In this document: one piece after another, positions 1-6,056 of the stretch
Layout: each line of letters opens with the position of its first letter
Numbering within the stretch: the first letter of the stretch is position 1
Assembly (NCBI GenBank): GCA_007134665.1
Contig: SLKH01000115.1
Span: 1-9,277, forward strand
Length of the DNA: 9,277 nt
DNA from: Balneolaceae bacterium
GTDB lineage: Bacteria; Bacteroidota; Rhodothermia; Balneolales; Balneolaceae
Reading direction: 5' to 3'
Notes under the pieces: model-generated
Databases searched by the model: none
What the model was told of the DNA's origin: nothing
The model's input: the letters and a program-made list of their open reading frames with translations, nothing else
Translations under genes and position numbers: made by a program

Positions 1-410
1 ATTCAGGGATTCATACATGAATTTTGTATGAAAATTTATCTGAAAATGTTCTTTTCTATTAAACATTTAATAAAAAATGTTATGTTTAGGGTTCAAATTT
101 GACTAACAAAAGTTAAATAAGTTAACCCTGTTTGCCTGATTTTCCATGCAAACGATTAATAAATAATTTAGAATAGATATTTGGGGATTGAAGCTTACAT
201 TATTTAATTTTAAACAAATTCGGAACCTGCATCAGCTAATTCAAAAGAACTACTGTTTATTATCAGTCAAAGAGATCTGAATAGAATGGACAAACGGCAT
301 TAAATCTTGTTTCCGGGTATAAAAGTTTTTATAAATTAAGATGTATTCATAAATCTACCTCTACGATATTCTAAACACTTGAACTACAAACACTCACAAC
401 CATTAACACC
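1..410. other. AT-rich non-coding leader region
   Basis: No convincing gene is present. The longest open stretch on the + strand near the left edge ends at a TGA at 100-102 and has no coding character. The region holds three small perfect inverted repeats: 10-16 with 26-32 (7 bp arms), 88-93 with 124-129 (AGGGTT/AACCCT), and 130-135 with 148-153 (GTTTGC/GCAAAC). None is followed by a T-run that would make it a clear terminator. The right-hand part contains the promoter candidate for the first gene (307-335) and a roughly 70-base AT-rich leader. The end of an upstream gene could lie just outside the window. Confidence 0.6.
307..335 (+). promoter_or_regulatory. Candidate promoter for the lipoprotein/coiled-coil unit
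   Basis: TTGTTT at 307-312 and TATAAA at 330-335 are separated by exactly 17 bases, which is the optimal housekeeping-sigma spacing. Transcription would begin near 342, leaving a leader of about 70 bases before the ATG at 411. The -10 differs from the Bacteroidetes TAnnTTTG consensus, so if this is a Bacteroidetes-type sigma factor the match is only partial. Chance matches are common in DNA this AT-rich. Confidence 0.4.
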
Positions 411-860
411 ATGGCAAAATCAAAACTACTGACACTTTTTATAAGTGTTGCGCTAATGATAAGCGTTTCGGCCTGCGGCCCATCGCTTGTTATCTCGAAT
501 GTTGATTATGCACAACCGATTGAGAGTGTCATCTCTCCGGATGCTGACAACATTGCGACAGACGAGCGGTATGCAATCTCATTCAGCGTTGCACCCATAC
601 TTGAAGAAGAAAACGTTGACTCCGCTGATCAAATACGACTGATCAGAAATAATAAGGGCTACTATTTTGTTACAGCTGCAGGTTTCAGCAATGTCTATGT
701 CTTTGAACCTGCTGAAAGTGAACTGAAATTGAAAAGAAAAATTGAAATCACTGAAAACGGCCTTGGCCAGCCTGCTTTGAACCAGCGGGGCGATCATATT
801 GAAGTTGTGGATCGTGCGACTGGAAATACTTACCAGGTAAATGAAGAAGGTAGGATTTAG
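411..860 (+). CDS. Small envelope lipoprotein of unknown function
   Basis: A 149-residue protein that I do not recognise as a named family. The N-terminus is a lipoprotein signal: Lys3 and Lys5, a hydrophobic stretch over residues 6-18, then the lipobox V-S-A-C with the lipidated cysteine at residue 22. The mature part is about 128 residues. Its second half (about 80-149) alternates short hydrophobic runs (YYFV, VYVF, HIEVV, TYQV) with polar turns, as in a small beta-sheet domain resembling two blades of a propeller; that fold is inference. The ATG follows an AC-rich leader without a Shine-Dalgarno sequence, which is usual in Bacteroidetes. The stop codon at 858-860 is 10 bases before the start of the next gene, so the two are very likely co-transcribed and translationally coupled. 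After the cysteine the sequence is G-P-S, with no Asp at +2 and no obvious acidic surface-export signal, so an outer-membrane, periplasm-facing position is the default guess. Confidence 0.8.
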   Translation: MAKSKLLTLFISVALMISVSACGPSLVISNVDYAQPIESVISPDADNIATDERYAISFSVAPILEEENVDSADQIRLIRNNKGYYFVTAAGFSNVYVFEPAESELKLKRKIEITENGLGQPALNQRGDHIEVVDRATGNTYQVNEEGRI

Positions 861-864
861 GAGG
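860..864 (+). promoter_or_regulatory. Shine-Dalgarno GGAGG deciding the 871 start
   Basis: GGAGG overlaps the last base of the upstream TAG stop and lies 6 bases before the ATG at 871. It selects 871 over the in-frame ATG at 841, which would overlap the upstream gene and put a charged extension before the signal peptide, and over 883, which is too far away (18 bases). The overlap with the stop suggests reinitiation or coupling with the lipoprotein gene. Confidence 0.75.
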
Positions 865-870
865 CAAACC

Positions 871-2094
871 ATGGAAAATTATATGAAAAAATCACTTAGT
901 ACGTTTTTTGCAATGCTGTTGATTGCAGTTTCTTATACATCAGTAGAAGCTCAGCAATCAGATTATGAAATACAGCAAGAGTTCAGAGCTGAATATAGTC
1001 AGCTTGCAGACTGGATTGACAATGCCGTTTCAACTACAGACCTGGAAGATATTTCTGATAGGATCGATGAACTTGAATCCGATTACAGAGGTCATTCAGA
1101 TCTCATCAATGCAGCTATTTATCCGGATTCTTATCAGTCGCGAATTGATGATCTTCGATCACGTTTTAGTGCTGCACAACAAAACATCGCCACGATCGAA
1201 GAGCTGAACGAGCGGGTTGAAAATCTTAGCACCGATCTTGATGATTTTCGGGGACAACTTTCTGAAATGGATGAGCGGGCTGAAGCTCTCCAGCGGGAAA
1301 TTCGTGATTCACAGGCAAATGAAAGAAGACTCTCAAATCTCGTGCGCCAGTACAGAGAAAATGTTGAAGAAAGAGACCGTTTTGTCGGTGAATTTCTTGA
1401 AGATCTGCTTAGCCGTTATGAAAGTGTGGATGCTTCAACAGCTGCCGAAATTGCACAAGCTGCAGAACGACTCGAAGAAAACCCGGTTGACCTCGTAAGA
1501 ACGATTCTTGGTGAGTATGTAAACTATGCGAATCAGCAGACTGACCTTTCTGCTCCTGAATACCTGAGTATGAAGGCACAGCACAACTACTTCACCCGGT
1601 TATGGGATAATATCGGTGAAAGGCTGACACAAATATTTGATGCAGAAGAGCCTGTTCAGGCATACCAGGAAGTTCGTGACCTGCTTGCTAACTGGAATTC
1701 AGCAATAGATAACAGGCTCTGGGGAGCAATTTCTAATGCATTTTCTCAAAATGGAATAGAACTTGACAATTTCACAAATGCAAGTGGATTTAATAATGCC
1801 TTGCAATCGTATGTAAATGATGCGACCCAAACAAGCCGTGATCAGAACAGTGAAGAAGATCTTGAAAGATTTCAGAACTTCTCCAATTTCTGGAACAACA
1901 CAGTGAAAGCAAATTGGGGAGAAACACTTATGGCAAGTGAAGTTCTCAGCTATTCACAACTGGCGAGTATTGATTCGCAACTGGATGACTGGAACCAGGC
2001 GGCAATACCAACGTCTAACCTGATGCTGATTCTCTTTTTGATTAGTGTCGCAGTTATTATCGGACTTGTAGTTGCTCTTGTAAGAAAGAAATAA
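871..2094 (+). CDS. Exported coiled-coil protein with C-terminal membrane anchor, unknown function
   Basis: A 407-residue protein that I cannot assign to a characterised family. Residues 5-27 form a Sec signal peptide (M-K-K, hydrophobic core, V-E-A with predicted cleavage after Ala27). The mature protein is rich in Asp, Glu, Gln, Asn and Ser and looks almost entirely helical. Residues about 106-190 show strong heptad character (repeated Leu/Ile at a/d positions with Glu/Arg flanks), that is, a coiled coil. Residues about 190-380 are helical with several Trp (as in LWDNI, LANWN, FWNNT) and may be a helical bundle. The last 24 residues are a hydrophobic segment followed by R-K-K, a typical inner-membrane stop-transfer anchor with the positive tail in the cytoplasm. 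The bulk therefore lies in the periplasm, tethered at its C-terminus. Start 871 is chosen on the GGAGG at 860-864. It is the second gene of a two-gene unit with the upstream lipoprotein, followed by an intrinsic terminator. A structural or envelope-linking role is possible but unproven. Confidence 0.85.
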   Translation: MENYMKKSLSTFFAMLLIAVSYTSVEAQQSDYEIQQEFRAEYSQLADWIDNAVSTTDLEDISDRIDELESDYRGHSDLINAAIYPDSYQSRIDDLRSRFSAAQQNIATIEELNERVENLSTDLDDFRGQLSEMDERAEALQREIRDSQANERRLSNLVRQYRENVEERDRFVGEFLEDLLSRYESVDASTAAEIAQAAERLEENPVDLVRTILGEYVNYANQQTDLSAPEYLSMKAQHNYFTRLWDNIGERLTQIFDAEEPVQAYQEVRDLLANWNSAIDNRLWGAISNAFSQNGIELDNFTNASGFNNALQSYVNDATQTSRDQNSEEDLERFQNFSNFWNNTVKANWGETLMASEVLSYSQLASIDSQLDDWNQAAIPTSNLMLILFLISVAVIIGLVVALVRKK

Positions 2095-2120
2095 CCTTCC
2101 GCGGGAAATAGACCGCTAAT

Positions 2121-2158
2121 AAAAAGCCGTGTTCTTATAACAACACGGCTTTTTTTTT
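2121..2158 (+). terminator. Intrinsic terminator after the coiled-coil gene
   Basis: A perfect 13-bp inverted repeat (2121-2133 with 2142-2154; core AAGCCGTGTT/AACACGGCTT) with an 8-base loop, running into nine T residues (2150-2158). It starts 26 bases after the stop codon and cleanly separates the first two genes from the next unit. The A-run on the 5' side means it could also act weakly on the other strand. Confidence 0.92.
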
Positions 2159-2218
2159 GGATAAATCCTGTTTCATGTTAAAAAACGGCATGTATTAATA
2201 ATAATTCTTGTTATTGAG

Positions 2219-2247
2219 TTGAGATGACCCAAGGATTCACCTAAATT
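2219..2247 (+). promoter_or_regulatory. Candidate promoter for the sugar dehydrogenase unit
   Basis: TTGAGA at 2219-2224 and TAAATT at 2242-2247 are separated by 17 bases, in the gap that follows the terminator and precedes the ATG at 2293. The -10 matches four of six consensus bases; TAAATTAT is also a partial match to the Bacteroidetes TAnnTTTG element. A promoter is expected in this gap because transcription from upstream is terminated, but this exact placement is uncertain. Confidence 0.3.
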
Positions 2248-2292
2248 ATGCACGTCATTTCAAAAGAACTTTAATAACTGTAAATAAATACA

Positions 2293-3471
2293 ATGATTAT
2301 GAAAAGGTTGGTTATTCTATTGTCTGCTTTATTGCTGGTTTTAATTGTAACCGGGTGTGCTTCTCCGGAAAGTGAAGAACCGGTAGATGAAAGGGAATTT
2401 GAACCCAGGGATCTAAACACAGAGTATGAAACGATCAGGTTAACCAAGGTGGTCGGTGGCCTTGAAAATCCATGGGCTATAGCTTTTTTACCTGACGGCC
2501 GCATGCTTGTTACGGAAAGGCCCGGCAGGTTGAATATCATCGAAAACGGTGAGGTCGCAGAAGTTAGTGGTGTTCCTGAAGTTCAGGCTCAAAATCAGGG
2601 CGGGATGATGGATGTCTCCATTCATCCGGATTATGAAGAAAACGGATGGATCTACCTGACCTATTCCAAACCAAATGACGGTGATAACACCGCAACCGCA
2701 GTTGCCAGGGCACAACTTGATGGATTTAGTTTGGTGAATCTGGAAGAAATTTTTGTTCAGGACAGATATTCTTCTCCCGGCCGGCACTATGGATCAAGAA
2801 TTGCATGGGCTAATGACGGAAAAATGTTTGTAAGTATCGGAGACAGGGGAGCAGATCCACCAAGAGCTCAGGATCTCGGTGATCACGCAGGTAAATTGCT
2901 TAGATTAAATGATGATGGATCTGTGCCGGAGGACAATCCATATATCGGGCAGGATGGAGTGCTTCCGGAAATATTTTCCTATGGACATAGGAATATTCAG
3001 GGTCTGGTTGTCGACCCCGAAACCGGTGATATATGGGGAACCGAACACGGACCGCGTGGCGGAGATGAACTAAACCTGATTGAAGCTACAAATAACTACG
3101 GTTGGCCAACAGCCAGTCTTGGACGGAGTTATGGTGATGAATGGCAGTTCCATAATGGTACCGAAGCGCGACAGATTGAAGGAATGGTAGACCCTATATA
3201 TGAATTGCTACCCACGCACGCACCCTCAGGCCTTGCACTGATTACATCCGACCAGTTTCCGAATTGGGAGGGAAATCTTCTTGCGGGAGGCCTGAGAGGT
3301 GAACGCATACGGCGTCTCGTGATTGAAGATTATATTGTGATTCATGAAGAAGAACTCTTGCATAGTGAAATAGGTCGAATCCGGGATGTCAGAGAAGGAC
3401 CCGATGGGTACATCTATGTTGCTACAGATCACAGTGATGGTGGCATCTATCGAATTGAACCAAGGGATTAA
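2293..3471 (+). CDS. PQQ-dependent aldose sugar dehydrogenase (Asd/YliI family) lipoprotein
   Basis: A 392-residue protein of the soluble glucose dehydrogenase/Asd (YliI) beta-propeller family, which oxidises aldose sugars to lactones using pyrroloquinoline quinone and calcium. The N-terminus is a lipoprotein signal with lipobox V-T-G-C (Cys22), so the enzyme is probably anchored in the envelope, followed by an acidic linker (about 25-40). The propeller spans about 44-390. Family landmarks are present: N-P-W-A-I near the start of the domain; G-R-H-Y-G with His165 at the position of the general base; G-H-R-N with Arg233/Asn234, the PQQ-contacting pair; E-H-G-P-R-G-G-D-E at 251-259, the calcium/PQQ loop; and G-E-R-I-R-R at 336-341, matching the late arginine contacts. 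Length fits the family (E. coli YliI is about 370). ATG 2293 and ATG 2299 are both possible starts; neither has a Shine-Dalgarno sequence. The next gene begins 37 bases later. No PQQ biosynthesis genes are in the window, so the cofactor would come from elsewhere in the genome or the environment. Confidence 0.9.
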   Translation: MIMKRLVILLSALLLVLIVTGCASPESEEPVDEREFEPRDLNTEYETIRLTKVVGGLENPWAIAFLPDGRMLVTERPGRLNIIENGEVAEVSGVPEVQAQNQGGMMDVSIHPDYEENGWIYLTYSKPNDGDNTATAVARAQLDGFSLVNLEEIFVQDRYSSPGRHYGSRIAWANDGKMFVSIGDRGADPPRAQDLGDHAGKLLRLNDDGSVPEDNPYIGQDGVLPEIFSYGHRNIQGLVVDPETGDIWGTEHGPRGGDELNLIEATNNYGWPTASLGRSYGDEWQFHNGTEARQIEGMVDPIYELLPTHAPSGLALITSDQFPNWEGNLLAGGLRGERIRRLVIEDYIVIHEEELLHSEIGRIRDVREGPDGYIYVATDHSDGGIYRIEPRD

Positions 3472-3508
3472 TTTGGCATCTGGAATCTGTAATTAAAATC
3501 ATCATCAG

Positions 3509-4876
3509 TTGAAACAACAATTACGCATTGCTTCAGGCCAGGGATTTTGGGGGGATTTGCCTCAGGCTCCGGTCAATCAGATAAGAAATGGTGATATCGA
3601 TTATCTGGTGATGGATTACCTCGCTGAAGTTACAATGTCGATCATGCAGAAACAGCGAATGCGTAATCCGGCCTATGGGTATGCCCGTGATTTTGTTGAA
3701 ATGATTGATGAAATGTTGCCGGAGATCAAGGATAAAGGTATCAGGGTAGTTTCAAATGCAGGAGGAGTTAATCCGGATGCATGTAAGGATGCAATTCTTG
3801 ACTCTGCGCGTAAACATGGGACAGATGGCCTGACTATTGCTGTCGTTGATGGCGATGATATTCTTAATGAACTCGATGATTTGACAGAAGAGGGTCACCA
3901 GCTATTGAATATGGAGACTGGTGAACCGATCTCGACAGTAAAGGATCATTTGTTAAGTGCAAATGTATATTTTGGAGCAGTACCTGTTGTTGAAGCTCTT
4001 AAACAGGGAGCAGATATCGTTATTACCGGACGGGTAACTGATACAGGTTTGACATTAGGGCCGATGATCCATGAATTCGGATGGGCCTTTGATGATTATG
4101 ATAAACTGGCTGCAGGGACAATTGCCGGACATATTATCGAGTGTGGCGGACAGGTTTCAGGCGGAAATTTTACTGACTGGGAAAACGTGGATAATCTTGC
4201 TGAAATCGGATTTCCTATTATCGAAGCCTTCCCCGATGCCACGTTCAATGTAACAAAACATGATAACAGCGGCGGATTAATCAATGAAATGACGGTTAAA
4301 GAACAGTTGCTTTATGAAATAGGTAATCCGTCAGAATATATCACCCCGGATGTAATAGCTGATTTTAAATCAGTCCGGCTCCGGGAAATTGATGCCAACA
4401 AAGTACAGGTTTCTGGAATTCAAGGCCGGCCTGAAACTGAAACATATAAAATTTCCGCGAGTTATAACGATGGATATAAAATTACATCATCACTCGTTTA
4501 CTGCTGGCCCGATGCTGTCAAAAAAGCTCTTGCTGCATCTGATATTTTAAAGAAAAGGGCTGACAATCTCGGTATAAAATTTGATGATTTCAGAACTGAG
4601 CTAATAGGGCTTAATGCTTGTGATGAAAACAGTGGCCGGCTTAACGGAGATTTTGATAGCCTGAATGAAGTTGAATTAAGAATATCAGTAAGGGGTAAAA
4701 ACAGAGATGAGCTTGACCGGTTTGGAAAAGAGATCGCTCCATTGATACTGACCGGTCCTTCAGGTGTGACCGGATTTGCAGGAGGACGGCCCAAAAGCAG
4801 TGAAATAGTTGCCTACTGGCCGGCTTTACTCGATAAACATGCTTGCAAACCGAGAGTTACGATTTATACCATCTGA
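3509..4876 (+). CDS. AtuA-family protein (acyclic terpene utilisation family, DUF1446)
   Basis: A 455-residue protein of the AtuA/DUF1446 family. In Pseudomonas, AtuA is needed for growth on acyclic terpenes such as citronellol, beside a geranyl-CoA carboxylase; its chemistry is not firmly established and many family members act in other settings. Conserved blocks are visible: G-Q-G-F-W-G-D at residues 10-16, D-Y-L-A-E-V-T-M-S, N-A-G-G-V-N-P-D-A-C at 83-92, G-R-V-T-D-T-G-L at 174-181, the block G-H-x-x-E-C-G-G-Q-V-S-G-G at 207-219, and the terminal G-R-P-K-S-S-E at 426-432 followed by V-A-Y-W-P-A-L. The start must lie before the GQGFWGD block, and the only plausible codon after the in-frame TAA at 3494-3496 is TTG at 3509. 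No Shine-Dalgarno sequence precedes it. There is no signal peptide, so the protein is cytoplasmic. It is probably co-transcribed with the dehydrogenase 37 bases upstream. No acyl-CoA carboxylase subunits lie beside it, so a terpene role should not be assumed. Confidence 0.87.
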   Translation: MKQQLRIASGQGFWGDLPQAPVNQIRNGDIDYLVMDYLAEVTMSIMQKQRMRNPAYGYARDFVEMIDEMLPEIKDKGIRVVSNAGGVNPDACKDAILDSARKHGTDGLTIAVVDGDDILNELDDLTEEGHQLLNMETGEPISTVKDHLLSANVYFGAVPVVEALKQGADIVITGRVTDTGLTLGPMIHEFGWAFDDYDKLAAGTIAGHIIECGGQVSGGNFTDWENVDNLAEIGFPIIEAFPDATFNVTKHDNSGGLINEMTVKEQLLYEIGNPSEYITPDVIADFKSVRLREIDANKVQVSGIQGRPETETYKISASYNDGYKITSSLVYCWPDAVKKALAASDILKKRADNLGIKFDDFRTELIGLNACDENSGRLNGDFDSLNEVELRISVRGKNRDELDRFGKEIAPLILTGPSGVTGFAGGRPKSSEIVAYWPALLDKHACKPRVTIYTI

Positions 4877-4935
4877 TCGATTTATTACTCAATAAAAATT
4901 TATTTTAAATCAAATAACTAACAGAATTTGAACTT

Positions 4936-5973
4936 ATGAGGATTGCAATAATTGGAGCCGGTATTGCCGGGTTGACGGCTGGCAGGGAACTGGCTAAAGC
5001 CGGGCATGATGTGACTGTCATCGAGAAAAGCAGAGGACTTGGCGGAAGGCTTGCTACCAGATATACCGGAGATAATCTTGAATATAAACTGGATCATGGT
5101 ACACCCTATTTTACTACAAAATCACCCGAATTCAGCGGTTTTGTTTCTGAACTTCTTGATAAAAAACTGGTGAAAATATGGGATGATACCAACTGGCAAT
5201 ATGATGGAGTTCAACTCCTTGATACAAGGCCGAACTCTACTGAAAAGATTAAATATATTGCGATAGATGGAATGAATCGAATAGGTAAATATCTTGCCAG
5301 ATGGGTTGATGTCATGTCAGAGACCAGGGCAGGAGGGCTTACCTTTTTTGGCGATAATCGCAGAAAAAAGCGCTCCTGGATGGTGAACCTTACAGATTTT
5401 AACACATTTGAAGCTGATGCAGTTATTGTGGCAACCCCGGCTGCACAGGCATACGGTATTATTCAGACTTGTCAGGATGAGGTAAGCACTCTGACGTTGA
5501 TACGAGAAATTGATGAAGTGGAATATGATTCATCTGTTACTTTAATGGCCGGGTATCCTAATACTGAAATTCCTGAGTGGGATCTGATTACCTGTGAAGA
5601 TGATATGATCAAGACCATATCAAATGAGAGTTCGAAAAGAGGCAGTAAACAGGATACTTATATCGTAGTACAGTCAACTTCAAAATTTGCCACACAAAAC
5701 CGGGAAACGGTCAAAGAGGAGCTGATGGAATTATTGCTTGACCGGTTATCCACGATTGCCGGTAGCTGGGCTGCAACACCGGCCTGGAACCAGATCCATT
5801 ACTGGAGATATGCACAGACAAGAAATCCAATAGCCCGCCCATACATGGAAATCGAATCTCTCGATGCACCGCTCGCGTTAGTTGGCGATTATTTTAATGG
5901 TAATACAGTTGATGATGCTTACTGTTCCGGATTCAAACTTGCACGACACTGGATTAATAAATTTAATGACTGA
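4936..5973 (+). CDS. Renalase-like FAD-dependent amine oxidase/NAD(P) oxidoreductase
   Basis: A 345-residue flavoprotein of the renalase-like branch of the amine oxidase superfamily. Bacterial renalases oxidise wrongly reduced nicotinamide dinucleotides (2- and 6-dihydroNAD(P)) with oxygen; whether this protein does so is inference. The N-terminal Rossmann motif is G7-x-G9-x-x-G12, with Glu30 at the end of the second strand for the adenosine ribose. It is followed by the diagnostic R-G-L-G-G-R-L-A-T-R block at 33-42 and D-H-G-T-P-Y-F-T soon after. Towards the C-terminus are H-Y-W-R-Y-A at 288-293, equivalent to the family HRWRYA motif, and G-D-Y-F with Asp318, then V-D-D-A-Y-C-S-G at 325-332, the second FAD-binding element. 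There is no signal peptide, so it is cytoplasmic. The ATG has no Shine-Dalgarno sequence and follows a 59-base AT-rich gap. It sits between the AtuA-family gene and the ABC exporter. It could instead be annotated more broadly as an NAD(P)/FAD-dependent oxidoreductase. Confidence 0.87.
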   Translation: MRIAIIGAGIAGLTAGRELAKAGHDVTVIEKSRGLGGRLATRYTGDNLEYKLDHGTPYFTTKSPEFSGFVSELLDKKLVKIWDDTNWQYDGVQLLDTRPNSTEKIKYIAIDGMNRIGKYLARWVDVMSETRAGGLTFFGDNRRKKRSWMVNLTDFNTFEADAVIVATPAAQAYGIIQTCQDEVSTLTLIREIDEVEYDSSVTLMAGYPNTEIPEWDLITCEDDMIKTISNESSKRGSKQDTYIVVQSTSKFATQNRETVKEELMELLLDRLSTIAGSWAATPAWNQIHYWRYAQTRNPIARPYMEIESLDAPLALVGDYFNGNTVDDAYCSGFKLARHWINKFND

Positions 5974-6047
5974 CCGAAAAATAACACAGTGTGATAAATT
6001 GTGAATGGATAATTGTCAGAAGTCGTTTTGGTCTTTGATCGATTCAT

Positions 6048-6051
6048 GGAG
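6048..6051 (+). promoter_or_regulatory. Shine-Dalgarno GGAG supporting a TTG start
   Basis: GGAG lies 5 bases before TTG 6057. The reading frame is closed by TGA at 6036-6038, and there is no in-frame ATG or GTG between that stop and 6057, so this site decides the start of the ABC exporter. A four-codon ATG ORF (6046-6060) overlaps it in another frame. Confidence 0.6.
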
Positions 6052-6056
6052 ACATT

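Noticed and set aside
28..102. 24-codon open frame near the left edge
   Set aside because: AT-driven composition, no ribosome binding site and no recognisable protein pattern.
841..870. Upstream in-frame ATG at 841 for the coiled-coil protein
   Set aside because: It overlaps the lipoprotein gene, has no Shine-Dalgarno sequence, and adds a charged extension before the signal peptide; GGAGG at 860-864 points to 871.
4891..4904. A/T palindrome AATAAA-AA-TTTATT between the AtuA and renalase-like genes
   Set aside because: A purely A/T stem is too weak to act as a terminator and is expected in AT-rich gaps.
5997..6012. Stretch resembling the left part of the E. coli lac operator (14 of 16 bases)
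   Set aside because: The right half does not match and the symmetry is lost; no LacI-type gene is nearby and the surrounding DNA is clearly native chromosome. Best seen as coincidence.
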